Below are positions 1 to 12,300 of a DNA stretch of 64,000 nucleotides, one piece after another. The notes under the pieces were generated by a model, which did not search any database, had not been told where the DNA came from, and saw nothing but the letters and a program-made list of their open reading frames with translations. The stretch's first letter is position 1. Each line of letters starts with the position of its first letter. Both the position numbers and the translations under genes were made by a program. This DNA comes from Lepisosteus oculatus (lineage: Eukaryota > Chordata > Actinopteri > Semionotiformes > Lepisosteidae). The stretch spans positions 9,921,284 through 9,985,283 of the forward strand of contig NC_090712.1 in the NCBI RefSeq assembly GCF_040954835.1, in the 5' to 3' direction.

Positions 1-377
1 CATGGTTGAGGAGCTGTCAGAGTTGGTGTCCTTCCTGATCATGCAAAGGTGCGCTTGGCTATTCTGTGTCTGAGGCTCCAAACACTCCAGGTCCCGGGAA
101 GTCAGGAGGGGAAGGCTGCTGTTGTCTCCAGAGGTGGAGAACGTCGTGCTGTTTTGAACGGAAGACAGCATGCCGCTGCTGTTGGATGGGTTGATCCTAA
201 TCGTATCCAGGGAGATGGGAGGGGTAGGCTGTGGCCAGTTGTTGCTCATGGATGTAACCGTGTGTGGTGCCATTATCGATGCAGAGGCAGCAGGTTGGTA
301 TACTGTATTATGTAGCTGGTTTTGAGGCATTTGAATTAAATTGGTTGAGTTTATATTCATAAAAATATTGTTGGGTT
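1..377 (-). CDS. REL: REL exon 11, start of activation domain (partial)
   Basis: The acceptor is tttttttag at 378 and upstream. Codon 343 (Glu) is split with exon 10, giving KKEPNN at the junction, like KKEPN in mammalian c-Rel. Residues 343-468 are Ser/Asn/Thr/Pro-rich with no fold visible. The frame is still open at base 1, so the rest of the protein and the 3' UTR are outside the window. Confidence 0.9.
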
Positions 378-3300
378 CTAAAAAAAGACAAAGCAAAAAC
401 TGTTACTTAAGCCTCCACATGTGAAGTCAATTTCAGTTGAAGGGCCACCAAGGTATTCTGATACCTCAATGCATTAAAAAAAACCTTTCCATAAATATCA
501 AAGCTGATGCAGAGCCAATTTTTTTTTTAACAAAAGTTCTGCTAGTCTTTTATTATATGGCTATATGATGCTACTGTTAAAATTTCCATTTGCCATCTAT
601 ACATTTCAGTATAGTTTTCAACAATCAGAATAACTGAATAAACATTACTGATTGAAGGAAGGCAGAAGATTAGAATAATTTTATGTTTCAGCATATTCAA
701 AATTTAATTTTCTTTATCATATAGAGCAAAAGTGCATTTGAAAAGATGGGTATGGTAATATAATCTATATACCTACCTTTCTTAATTACTTGAGGCATAT
801 TTCTTGGAATGAGTTTGGGTCTCTCCATGTGGCTCATAACTATAAGCAAAGCAAGATTAGATTAGTTTTTGTTCCAGCTAAGGCACAGGTAAGCAACACT
901 GACAATATTGCATGTAACTCTCAGGATTTTGTTCTCTGTTGTTCTACTGTGACTAGTAATTTTTCATATTTTAGTCTAAGTAAAGTACTGTATCTTTTCT
1001 GGAAGGCTTGATATTCCAGCTATCTTGTGCTTACCAGGAAAACTTGGGAAAGCCTTCATCAAATCCTCTCTCCTCCTCTTTTTCTCTTGACAGCCATAGG
1101 GATCTGTAGATTTAACCCAGATAAGAATGTCAGCTTTTTTACATCACAGTAATATAGACACATCTTTGTGAATATTACATTTGTTTCATTAGCTTCCACT
1201 GCTTAAACACAAAATACAAATGTCACCTTGGTAAGAATGTGGAGTTAAATAAACCCTGCAAAGTGTATCCCTCTCATGAGGGTAAAATTAAAGCAGTATA
1301 TACCAAAATAGTCTTTGCTGACTTGGTTGTGTCTGATTGAAAAACAAATATATACAACAAAGTATAACACAAGAAAGGTTACAAATCAGAAGTGGCCTAT
1401 TGTACCCATGGAGGTTGCTTGGTTGCTAATAGCTAATAACAGAAACTGTAGCAGGTACAGCAACAACACATGTTCATCTAGGCCTTTGGCATAACAATAC
1501 CATATGTTTTTTGTGTTAAATAACATTTTTTATTCCATTTACTACACTTTAGCCAGCAAACTACTCTATCTTGGGAAAACTCACTGTACAAGAAAAAAAG
1601 GTTTGCATATATTCTTCATTTGCAGGAACAAGAAACCTCTGAAAGTCGGTAACTTGTTTTGTTTCATTATGAACCCTTTCTTTTCTACATCAAAGACTCT
1701 GTCTCTCCAGCAACAAAGGATGATTTCTGGTTGATATTCTCCCTGAGAACAGTATTCCTCACCCTTTTCCCCAAAGTGTGACAGGGAAAGGAGTATGTCT
1801 CTGAAACTGTGAAAACTTTGAAAAGTTTTAATCTGACACTGGGAATTACTTCAAAGGAATGAGGTGTTCCAGGCAAAATCAGCATTGTTATCAAGCTGTT
1901 TTACTGAAACTTAGATGGCAACATATTTCACTGAAAGTGGTGAGTTTTATCTCCGTTAATAACAAGTTTCTGACCCAGTCTTATCTGCTGGCTTTGTGAT
2001 CACAAGGTATGCATTACCTTTGTCATCGGGAAGGTATCTGAATTCCATGGGCTCGCTGACCTCCTGGTCTGAGGGTCTACGAAGCTGCATCATCACAGAC
2101 ACTGGAGCCGTGATGTTGGTGTTGTAAAAAGGAGGCGTTTTGAAGACAATTGCAACTTGTCTGTGGACATCCGCCTGGGAAAAGGACCCCTTTGCCTCCC
2201 AGCCTTGTGTGAAAAAGCGAACTTCAATGTCATCTGCAGAAAAAAAGAACAAAACAAACATCAGAAACTGTACAGTGGTACACTTTTAGTTCATACTGCT
2301 GGGATCACAAGTAAGTGAGGAAGTGGGATTAAACAGAAAAGGGAAATTCAAGTAGAGACCTATAACTTGCTTAGAAAAATACAACGTAGCTTTCATACAA
2401 TACAGTAACTGGTGTATTTAACATAAGCCTTAAAAAGTCTGTCTGGGGCATTGGTTTATAAATATAGATTTGAAAGGTCCAGGAAATTCTCTACCTCAGC
2501 CATCTAAAAGCTGCAACGCCCAGAACAAATTGTTGGCTCCAAAAAATAAAAACTCTTGCACAATTGTGATTTTCAAGATGTCTGTGTTACAACACACTTT
2601 CACTGTTTCTCATTGCATTTTCTTCAGTGTGTTTGAAATCATGGTGCCATTGTTGCTGTGCATTCTGCACCAATTCTGAAAGTGCACCAGGACCACATCT
2701 GAAATAAAACCCACCGTGTAACTGAAATGCGCAGCACAAGCAGTTCCTGATGAAAGCCAGTGCAGAGACTTTTGTTATACTTCCACTTGAAAGAGAAAAT
2801 GTGAAAAATAAATGACTGGCCCTGTACCTTTTTGAACTTTATCACAAAGCAGGAATATCTCATCTCCTCCCTTCACACTGCCATTATTCTTGTTAACGCG
2901 GCAGATCCGCAGTTCGGCTGTATTGGGAGCCCCTGAAAAAAAGCGAAATCCGCACTATTAACAACACCAAAATAAGAACTTAAACCTTTCACTCATTCTC
3001 ACAAAAGTAGACAACCCATTTCTGCCTAGGACTGAAGAAATACTTCTTTCAATTTCTGCCTTTTAGCAGATGTGCAGACCTCACGGTATTTCGCCTTTGG
3101 TAGATTTTAACCTCCTTTATCAGTGTTCTTAAATCTTATCTTGAAGATTACTGCTAAGTTTTATATTTAATTATATTGATTGTCTAATTATTCAATCATT
3201 CAATCATATTTAATATCTGTAATATTACCTACCACCTGTCCTTTTTATGAAAACAAAAAAGGCAAAATATGGGACCTTAAATCAAAAGCAGACATTTGCA

Positions 3301-6300
3301 AGAAAAGGAAGTGGCTATCTGCATTGGTATCTTTCAGCATACTGATGTGGAAGCTCTGTAACTTCCTCTTTTTCAGCTGTGTGTGTGAGAGAGAAAAGTA
3401 AAATCATTCAGCCACAAAGGCAGTTCCCCTTATGCTACAGTCAAGCTATATTAATGTGAAGGCTGACCTTTTCTTCCATCGCCCTCATCACTGTTATCAT
3501 GGGTTAGAAAGAAAGGTGTATCCTGCAGCTTCATTTGTGACGAAAGAGTGTTTATTTACACCTCTGCTGCTCTCGCTTCGAGTCTTAGTATTGGCGCAGC
3601 GTGTCCTCCTCCGCTCAGCCACCCACATATCCACACCCCCACACAGCAAGGTACATAGGCTTCTCCACAGTCCCTTTTCAATACCTAATGCATTATTTTT
3701 GCCTTGTAACACATTTGCAGAGCCAACAGAAAACCAAAGTGTACTGGTGTTAAAAATCAACACAAGAGGTGGTTGCAGTGATGAGTTATCACTATACACT
3801 TTTAAGAGGTGACATGTTCCGGACTGATGCACTAAATACCACATTATGGGTATTCAGTGCATCAGTTTGAAAATTTTTAGTTGTGAAAATAATGATTCTC
3901 ACTATTATTGAAAGGTTTTACTGAATTATAAAAATATGAATCATTTGTTCCTTGTGTTTGGGTATGATGTCAATTTTTCCTTGTTTAAAGCAGTCAGTTC
4001 AAATGCTTAATTATTTTTCATTTTAATGGCACAGCCTGCAACTACAGAGCGAGACATAGCTGTCAAAATATTTTTTGGAACTAACAAGGTTTATTTCAAG
4101 TAGAAACAGAAATACCTGAAAATGCTTTTTTTTTTGCTTCACCCAAATAAAAAAATGCATCAGTTTTAGAATACCAGGCTTGCATTGGAAGTACAATTTA
4201 TTTTCCATCCAAACTAGCTACATCAATCTCTGAGAATCCAAAAGTCTCGCCAGATTGCCAGTGCAATAAGAATGAGGTCATTACTTTTCTTCCTACGTAT
4301 TCCACAGCAGACTGAATATGACTGTTTTACATCAACTTCAAAGAAAGGTTTCAGACGAAATGTAATGTTTTTCTTTTTAACTGGTCAGGTAACCCACGCA
4401 GCAGCTACAACTAATCTAATTCAACTGATTCTACAGAAACGGTAATTTGCTGGGCTATCTTGCCCACTTCCAGGATGTTCTTCACAGAACCATGCATTTA
4501 GCATAAACAGGTATCCGAAAAGCAAGGATTTCCTGTATCATGCATCACTCTAAAAGTGAGACGCTTCACGTAATTCGTTACGTTATCATCATGTAGACGT
4601 CACTGAGACTGCCCTGCGCCTGTGAGGAACAGAGTCAGAGCTGTTGGTTTGATCTTGAAAAAACAAATGTCAACTAAAAGCAATGCATTACTATTTACAA
4701 AGCAAAAGGAACTGTGAGTGTATTTTTGCGTTTAAAACATCAGCTTCTTCAAAGCGGTGAGCTGGCAGCCTTATAGGCGTTCTTCGTTTCATCAGATCTC
4801 CATATGCCACATTGTCCTTCACAGGTAAGGCATCTCATGGTCTCTGCATTGACCAAATTTCATTTCTAGCTTCAAAATTCAGAAAGTATTTCATGCAACC
4901 ATTCCGCAAAATACTTCACTGTCTTCAGTGAGCACTTCAATGTGCCATAGCAACTTTGTAATCGTGTAAAACTAGCATGGGGTGTTCGATTTGTACATAT
5001 TCACTGTAGGAGGGCCTTATGAGCCACTGTATGGCCTGGTTTAAAGGAAGACAAATTGTATTAATTAATTAGATTACCCCCCCCCAACCCCCACATATAG
5101 CTATGGAAACCAAGGACACACACAAGAAATATCATAAATGTGCATGTTAAGGAAGAAACTGTTCTGACGGTTCCATGACTTCTGTAGAAAATGAAGGTCT
5201 TAAGGAATGTTGTCACTCACTGTTGTCATAGATGGGGTTGGAGACAATGGGCGGTAATGCCCTGGTGTAATGGCCACATTCATCTTGTAGGAAGACCTGG
5301 AAGCAGAGCCTCACCACGTTCAGGTCATATTCCTCTGTATGTAGTAGCTGATCCCTCGGAACTATACACAGGAAGGAAAGAAAACATAGAAGAGCTGGTG
5401 AGGGACCCAGGAATGACATCATTCACAATATAGTAAATTATGAAGAGGGAACTTCATAAAAACATCAGAAACAGAGGGACTTCAACCACCACGATGAATT
5501 CCTTTTGATCATTCCACTCTGTGAGAGAGGAAGACTACATTTCTACTCCTAAACCTTTTCACTGATAACCCCCCCCCCCAAAAAAAACAGATTTCATCTT
5601 ACAAATGTGGCTCTCTGTGTCTGTACTGTATACAGCCAATTATGCATAGTGCCTTTTCAATTTGAACACTTAGTTGCATGTGTTGTTAAATAAACCTCTA
5701 GTATGACATTATATTATAAAACAGTAAGTGCAGTGTTAAAAATAAAAAGTATAATCAATATCGTCAATTCCTACCTTATATTTTGTTAATCTGTTTAAAT
5801 ATAAAAAAACTGTCTTGTCCTGGGCTCAGCCTCTGTGATTGGAAAAGGCCTAATAGATTTGCTCTGGGTATTAAACACACAAGCTCAGACCTAAATCAGG
5901 AAATGAAAGTGCACAGGAACAAGTTTCTGTGTCAGCCACCAAGATGGGACGAGGTGACAGAGGAGGATATTGACGCAGAAACCCAACTTGCTCAACGAGT
6001 ACTCAGCCTATCAGAATTTAGATTTAGATGTTTAAATTTTTCAGGGGCAAACACTGGATTGGTAAAACACAAAGACTGTACCACTACTAATAATTGCTTG
6101 TAAATAGTTCTGGGGAGATTATATAATTCCTCATATACAATTTACTGCTCAGATTAATGCATGCTAAACATGTGTAGACTCTATATATGTGTCTGCAGTG
6201 CCCTCACACATAACACATATGCAATAAAGCACATTAACCGCAATCTTAAAAGCTTCAGGAGGTCCTGGCTTAACGTACCACAAATTTATGAATTTAGCCA

Positions 6301-9300
6301 ACCTCCACCTACAAATGTTTATGACATCAAACTCCAGAGATGTCAGACCCGCATTAGAATGGGAGACGAAGCATTCATAGTTGAAATGACACTTCTGGAG
6401 GAAGATAAGGTCAAAACACCTCTCTACTTTTAAAAACGTAAAACCTTTATCACAGCAGCCCCGGACTCTGACCCTCCACACCACACTTGTGAGTGGGCGA
6501 GTGGTGTCACTCCCTCCTGCTTGATGAACACACGCACTTCAGTGCCTCTTATGACTAATACAATCATTACATTCATTTTTTTTTCCATTTCAAACTCAAT
6601 GGCAAACCCCATTGGGTGGAAGCATTAGAAAGAGTCAAACAAATTTTTTAAAATTAAAGACACTATAAAGAAATAGAAGTACATTAGCCTTCATTCTCAC
6701 ACTGTTATTTTATTGAAATAGTAAGCTGAAAAGGATAGTTCTTTTTATGGTATTTAGACGATATTGGTTCTGCTTTGACCATTAATTGCGCAAGAGTTCT
6801 TAGCACAACACAATTGATTTAATATTTATAATTCAGTAACAGTCTTATTTTGTCTTAATTCAAGGAGTTGACGTTAACTGCTACCATATGGCTGTGCTCA
6901 CATTAATGTTTCCTTTTGGAAATGTGAAAAACGTTTATAACATATAGATGGAACTTATGCTGTGCTGTAGTGTGAAGAGAATGGAAAGTTTCTTTTAGCT
7001 TATGTGCACATTTTCACAAACCTACAATTTTTTTCAAAAAAAAAACTTAAGTAGGAGATATTAAGATATCTCCTGCCTTGCCTCTTACTGAAAAAAGGAG
7101 AACTTTATTAATCTTTTTAAATAACACTTCACTTCTTGTTAATGTTTAGATATACTACTCTTACTGCAAAGCCTGATTAACTTTGTAAAAGTAAAAGTAA
7201 AAGAAACACGCTTTCAGGAAACTGAGAATATATTTTGGTTTCTTAAAATACAGAAAATTAATTTCTTGAATTTCTTCAAAACAAAAATAAAAGTATCTGT
7301 ATGGCAAGGTACAAGAACTATATTTAAATATTTAGATACTTGTGGGTTTAACCTCTCCAATAATTAAACACTACTTTCTTTCAAGATTTTAAGTCCACAA
7401 AACAGATTCCAGAGAACTTTTTCTGTAGACCCAATTTGATGGCAGCTTTGTTCAGGTTTTATGTGGCTGTTGAACTTTCCTGATTCTGGAATTAGGGTGT
7501 TTTAAATACATTTATAATGTGAATAAATTTGTATCACTATAAACTAGAAAGAAATCAGATGAGACTCCGAAAACAGATGTTTCTGGTAACATATGGCACT
7601 ATGTTTTATACAATATTTAAGGTTCACCAGAAAGATAAGTCATGGCACTAAGCATAATACAGCTTCCTCTTTGAAGTGTTGTGTATTTTAAGTTCTCCTG
7701 AGTCATGTGATATTTAGCTCAAGGTATGAGTGAGTAACTGCTTGATTATAGAAACATTTTCTTACACTGCTATCTGCTTTTGCTTTCTTTTTAAGACCAT
7801 GCCAGACTACAATTGTATAAGCAAACCAATGACACCTGACAATACATCAACGAAGATATTGGGAAAGGCTGGAATGCCTGGCCTTTTTCGGACATCAACT
7901 CAAAAGCATGGCCTTAAATTGTTAGGTTCTCTGGCGTATTGCGGTGATTTCTCATGCAATGCAGAGAACACACAGATGACAAAAGTGTCACATGGAAGTA
8001 ATTATGGCTTTTTAAAGAGTGGATTTAGAAAGCATGAGACAGAAAGATGGGTGCAATATGGGGGAAAACTCCATTAGCTCTCAAGCCGCCACTGGATGAA
8101 AACACTGTATTATCATTCTGCTGCTTTCTTTTTGTCAAAACACAATCCTGAGGGAAGAGTTCAACATGCAGAGCAAAGGGTGAAGAAATATACAACAGAA
8201 GAACAGTTACGTTGTCTTCTGTAATACCACTAGTGAAACATGGCTTAAGAAGTAGAGTAGAAACAATGTATGCTCCTCTTTGTGAATGCAATGAAAAAAC
8301 TTGACCCAAGACTCAGAATTACAGCCTACCACAAAATATAAGATGAAATATAATTTACAAAACAACTGAACAAGAGAGACACATAAGAAAATTGTGTCTT
8401 ATATATTGAATTACTGTTGTCTATATGTAGCTCTTACCAGAAATATCTGAGGATTTATCGCTTAGTATGAAAAATCACAGCGCAATTCCCATTTGTTAAC
8501 AGATGGATCAAGGTATGATTTTCTGTTATAGGTAGACTCAAACATATGGACGATCAAAACGAAATCATCCATCCATCCATTTTCTAACCACTTGATCCAA
8601 TACAGGGTCACAGGGGAGCCAGTGCCAACTTTAAATCACATTATTGAAAGAAATCCTCACCTTGAAAAGGATTGATGCCTCTTGTCATTCGCAGCATGAT
8701 GGCTTCCTTAACTTCTCTCCTCCGTACACACTGGATACCCAGATTCTGGAATCTGTCATTTAGGTTAACCAAGATTATAGACACAAGCTCTAGATTTACT
8801 GAACCATAATGGAAACTGGCTGTACTGCACTGTTCACAATTATATGTTGGAACTGTTTTTTTTTTCCAGATTTCACAGGGCTGACACTGCAGGACCATAA
8901 CATCAAACATCAAACCATGGAGATCATATTAAACTCAATAACAGGTAGTTTGCATATGACTAGATTATGGTCTTTACCAGGGGATTCCCCAGATCATTTC
9001 CCACATGGGAAAAAAAAAACATTCATCTTGGTAAAACTGGGAAGCAAACACTGACGTGTGGGTGGATGATGAAATCGATGGAGTCTACTAAGGCATTCTG
9101 TCACTATCCCTTTAAGTCCATTTCATCACTCTAGATACCACAGTATGCTATTACACCACTCTAAGAATATAATACTGAGTAGAGAAGTCACTGCATAGAA
9201 CAATAAAAAGTTCAGGAAGGATAAAAAACTAATTTCTTATCCTTATAAAAACAATTAGACATGTATTACTCCTAGAGGGATTTCCAAATGAATACCTTAT

Positions 9301-12300
9301 AAAAAAAGCGACTAGGCAAGTCAACTGATCTCAACTAAACTGATCAATTATTTAGAAAAATTGTATGTTATCCATTGTAAGCTTCACTGGCTTATGTTTC
9401 ACATGAGCACAACCAGCTTCTGATGTTCTAAATCTGAATTGTAGGACCATCTGGCAATTATTGCTTATTCCAACAATAGGTCATAAGCCTGTAATGACAA
9501 AATGAGTGTAACTTACGCTATAACTCTTCGCTCTGGACCAAACTCTGCTTCATAGTATCCATCTTTGCAATCTTTTCCAACCAGGTCATGTGGATGAGGC
9601 CTGTAGGGCTCGTTTTTTGTCACTAACGAAACTCGGACTTTGCCTTTTCCGCAGTAATTGAGAATCTAGGAGAGATGAGAGAGCAAAACAAAAACTGTTC
9701 ATTTTAATACCCAAACAACTAGTTGTCAGGCTGAGGGCTGTTTACTGTAGTGTTTTGCAGTTTTTACCCATGATTGTATGATATCTAAACTGGACATTTA
9801 CTTTGCTTCAATGCAGTCTCACACAATCTGTGCCACTTGTACTCTTAGAGCGTTTCCATTATTTCATTTAGCAGTACTTCACTTCAGTGTTCATTTGTCA
9901 TGGCAAACCATTGAATATATTTTAATAGGAGAGCAGTTTAGTTAAAAAAATAATAAACCTTTTCTAATAGTACCTTTTCTACTAAATCTTAATGACGAAA
10001 CTTTACTTTAAAGTACTTCCCTGAATCAGAATTTAGAAGCAATGTGAAAACATTTTTTAGACTCCTTGTTAAGAACACAGTAGCAGATCTTGTTTCCTAC
10101 TTTCTAGGATCCTGGCAGTAAGCTGCTCTCTCTGGAGACTGGCAGGCAGTTATAAAAGGGCTATGAATTCTCAATGAACTTCACATCCACGCCTGTTACT
10201 TACAACTAACTTTATGTGAACACTATTAACTCACCACAATCCTACCAGCGATGAATAAACATCATAGATATCATAGATATCACAGAGATATCTTATTTCA
10301 TAAACTGACAGAAAGGGTAATAAAATGCTCATTACAAACCACAGTGACCAGGACAATCATATCTCCAAGGTCACACTCAAATTACATTAAGTTTTCAATG
10401 CATTTATGAACCTGGTTGTGTTGTACATATTTTACATCTCCAAAGTGGACTGTAGAAATGAATGTGTATTTATTAATTACAGGACTATATGCTATGTGCA
10501 AAAAGACTGTGTTTAAAAAAAATGTAAGTTATAAACACGGCCAAGCATCACATTCCCAAGCAAATGCATTCTTTCCTGCTCAAAGAGACACAATTGCACT
10601 TCTGGTCACCAATTTATATTTTACTAGTGCCTCCAGTGGAACAAACACGAGAGTGCTGCCAAAAAGCTGTGCTACCCCATTGCCTGGGAGTGACTGATCA
10701 CAGATCACAATCAATCCGCACTTCCATTGTCTGAAGTCAACGTCTATAATAGTAACTCTTAACTACAACACTTGCCTGTATGCTGGGATAGGATCTGTTG
10801 TTGTCGGTGCTGCGTTCGCCAGGAATGCTGCCTGCTGATCGTCCTTCGCACTTATATCTAAATCGCATCCCCCTCTGTTTGGGCTCCTCGAATATCTGAG
10901 CACAGGGCTCCCCAGCTGAAACACAAACGTATGTTAAAAGCAGCCACGAAAAATTTGCCTAACTGTACAGCTGATTTACTCTTACCCAAAAAGCCAAACA
11001 GATGCACTGAAAACTTTTGTCAGGGTTGTCTCTACATACAGTACCTAGGATAAATCTCGTTAAATTATAAAGTTTAGAAAGTAAGAAATAAATAATAAAA
11101 AATAAATAGATTTCCACCTTTTCTGATCTGTAAACTATAATATAAAGAATTCATACCACAAAAAAAAACAATTGTTTTCCTCTATTCTCTCTCAAAACAA
11201 TCATTTGCATATGAAATTGCCTTAATGGAGAAGATAAATTTACACTCAAAACAGCTTCAATGTCTTGATTAAAAGCAGCAAACTAAAATAGTTTTAAGCT
11301 CAAAGTGTACGCATAAAATAAACTAGACAGAATGTGCAGTTGTCATCTCTGTAAATCTCATACTTTATTAACTTGTACACTATAATGAATTTCAAAAAGG
11401 TCAACAGAAGATCACTCCATTCAAATGTGTAACTCAGAGTCTAATGAAAAGACACCAGGAAAGTATCTTTGGGCAAATATGATATAAGATCAAAATTAAT
11501 ATGCCCACAAACCTCTCCAGGCAAACCTAAAGCCATGATCTCACTCATGAGATTCTTCAAAGACCTACATACTAATTAAAGACTTGATTAAATTTCTGTG
11601 ACTCAGCTGGAACACAGTCAAGTAGTAATAATCATTTAGATATGATATCCTGAATGATAAAGTCTGTTTCATGCCTCAAACTCAAAATGAACAGAATATT
11701 TCAGCACTGCTCGGATGTCTAAAGAAGTATTTATACCTTTTTAAGTATATTACTTCCTTTCTCCGTGCAGGTAGTAGCATACTGTAGGTCTCATAAGTTC
11801 CTTAACCAACTGCACTGACTGCTTTAACTTAAACAGGAAGTACATAATCCATGTGAATTTATACTGATTGCTTACAACACCAGTGAGGAGGAAATTACAT
11901 GACATTTCCTGACATGTTGAACAACAAAAAATAACTTCTGGGATCTAATGACAAAAATTGAGAAATCTGATATTTGAGAAATCCATAACAATAATGAAAT
12001 GATCAGGTTATGATGTCTATAAAACAGGGATTTTGACATATCGTCTGTTAGGAAAGTCTCCATCATTGACACAATTTTACATGAAACGTGTCAGAAAGCA
12101 GATTTCCTTGTCTTCACACTTTCCTTTTGCTTCATGACACCTTAGGTTAATTTTTTTTTAAAAAGCCTAAATCAATCTTGGTATTTACTTCATTTTTTTT
12201 ACAAAGTCACCCAGCGGGGTTTTCTTTACTCTGATTCAAAAATTAAGTTACACATTTGCCTTTCAAATCTGCCGGGCTCACACCTCCTCCACTCATAGCA

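Noticed and set aside
3432..3812. 126-codon open frame in REL intron 6, with an overlapping minus-strand frame
   Set aside because: No domain, no splice signals in frame, and open on both strands; chance.
6440..6460. TTTATCACAG-like word resembling the human BCL11A erythroid enhancer core
   Set aside because: It lies in REL intron 5, far from BCL11A, with no matching flanks; a short chance match.
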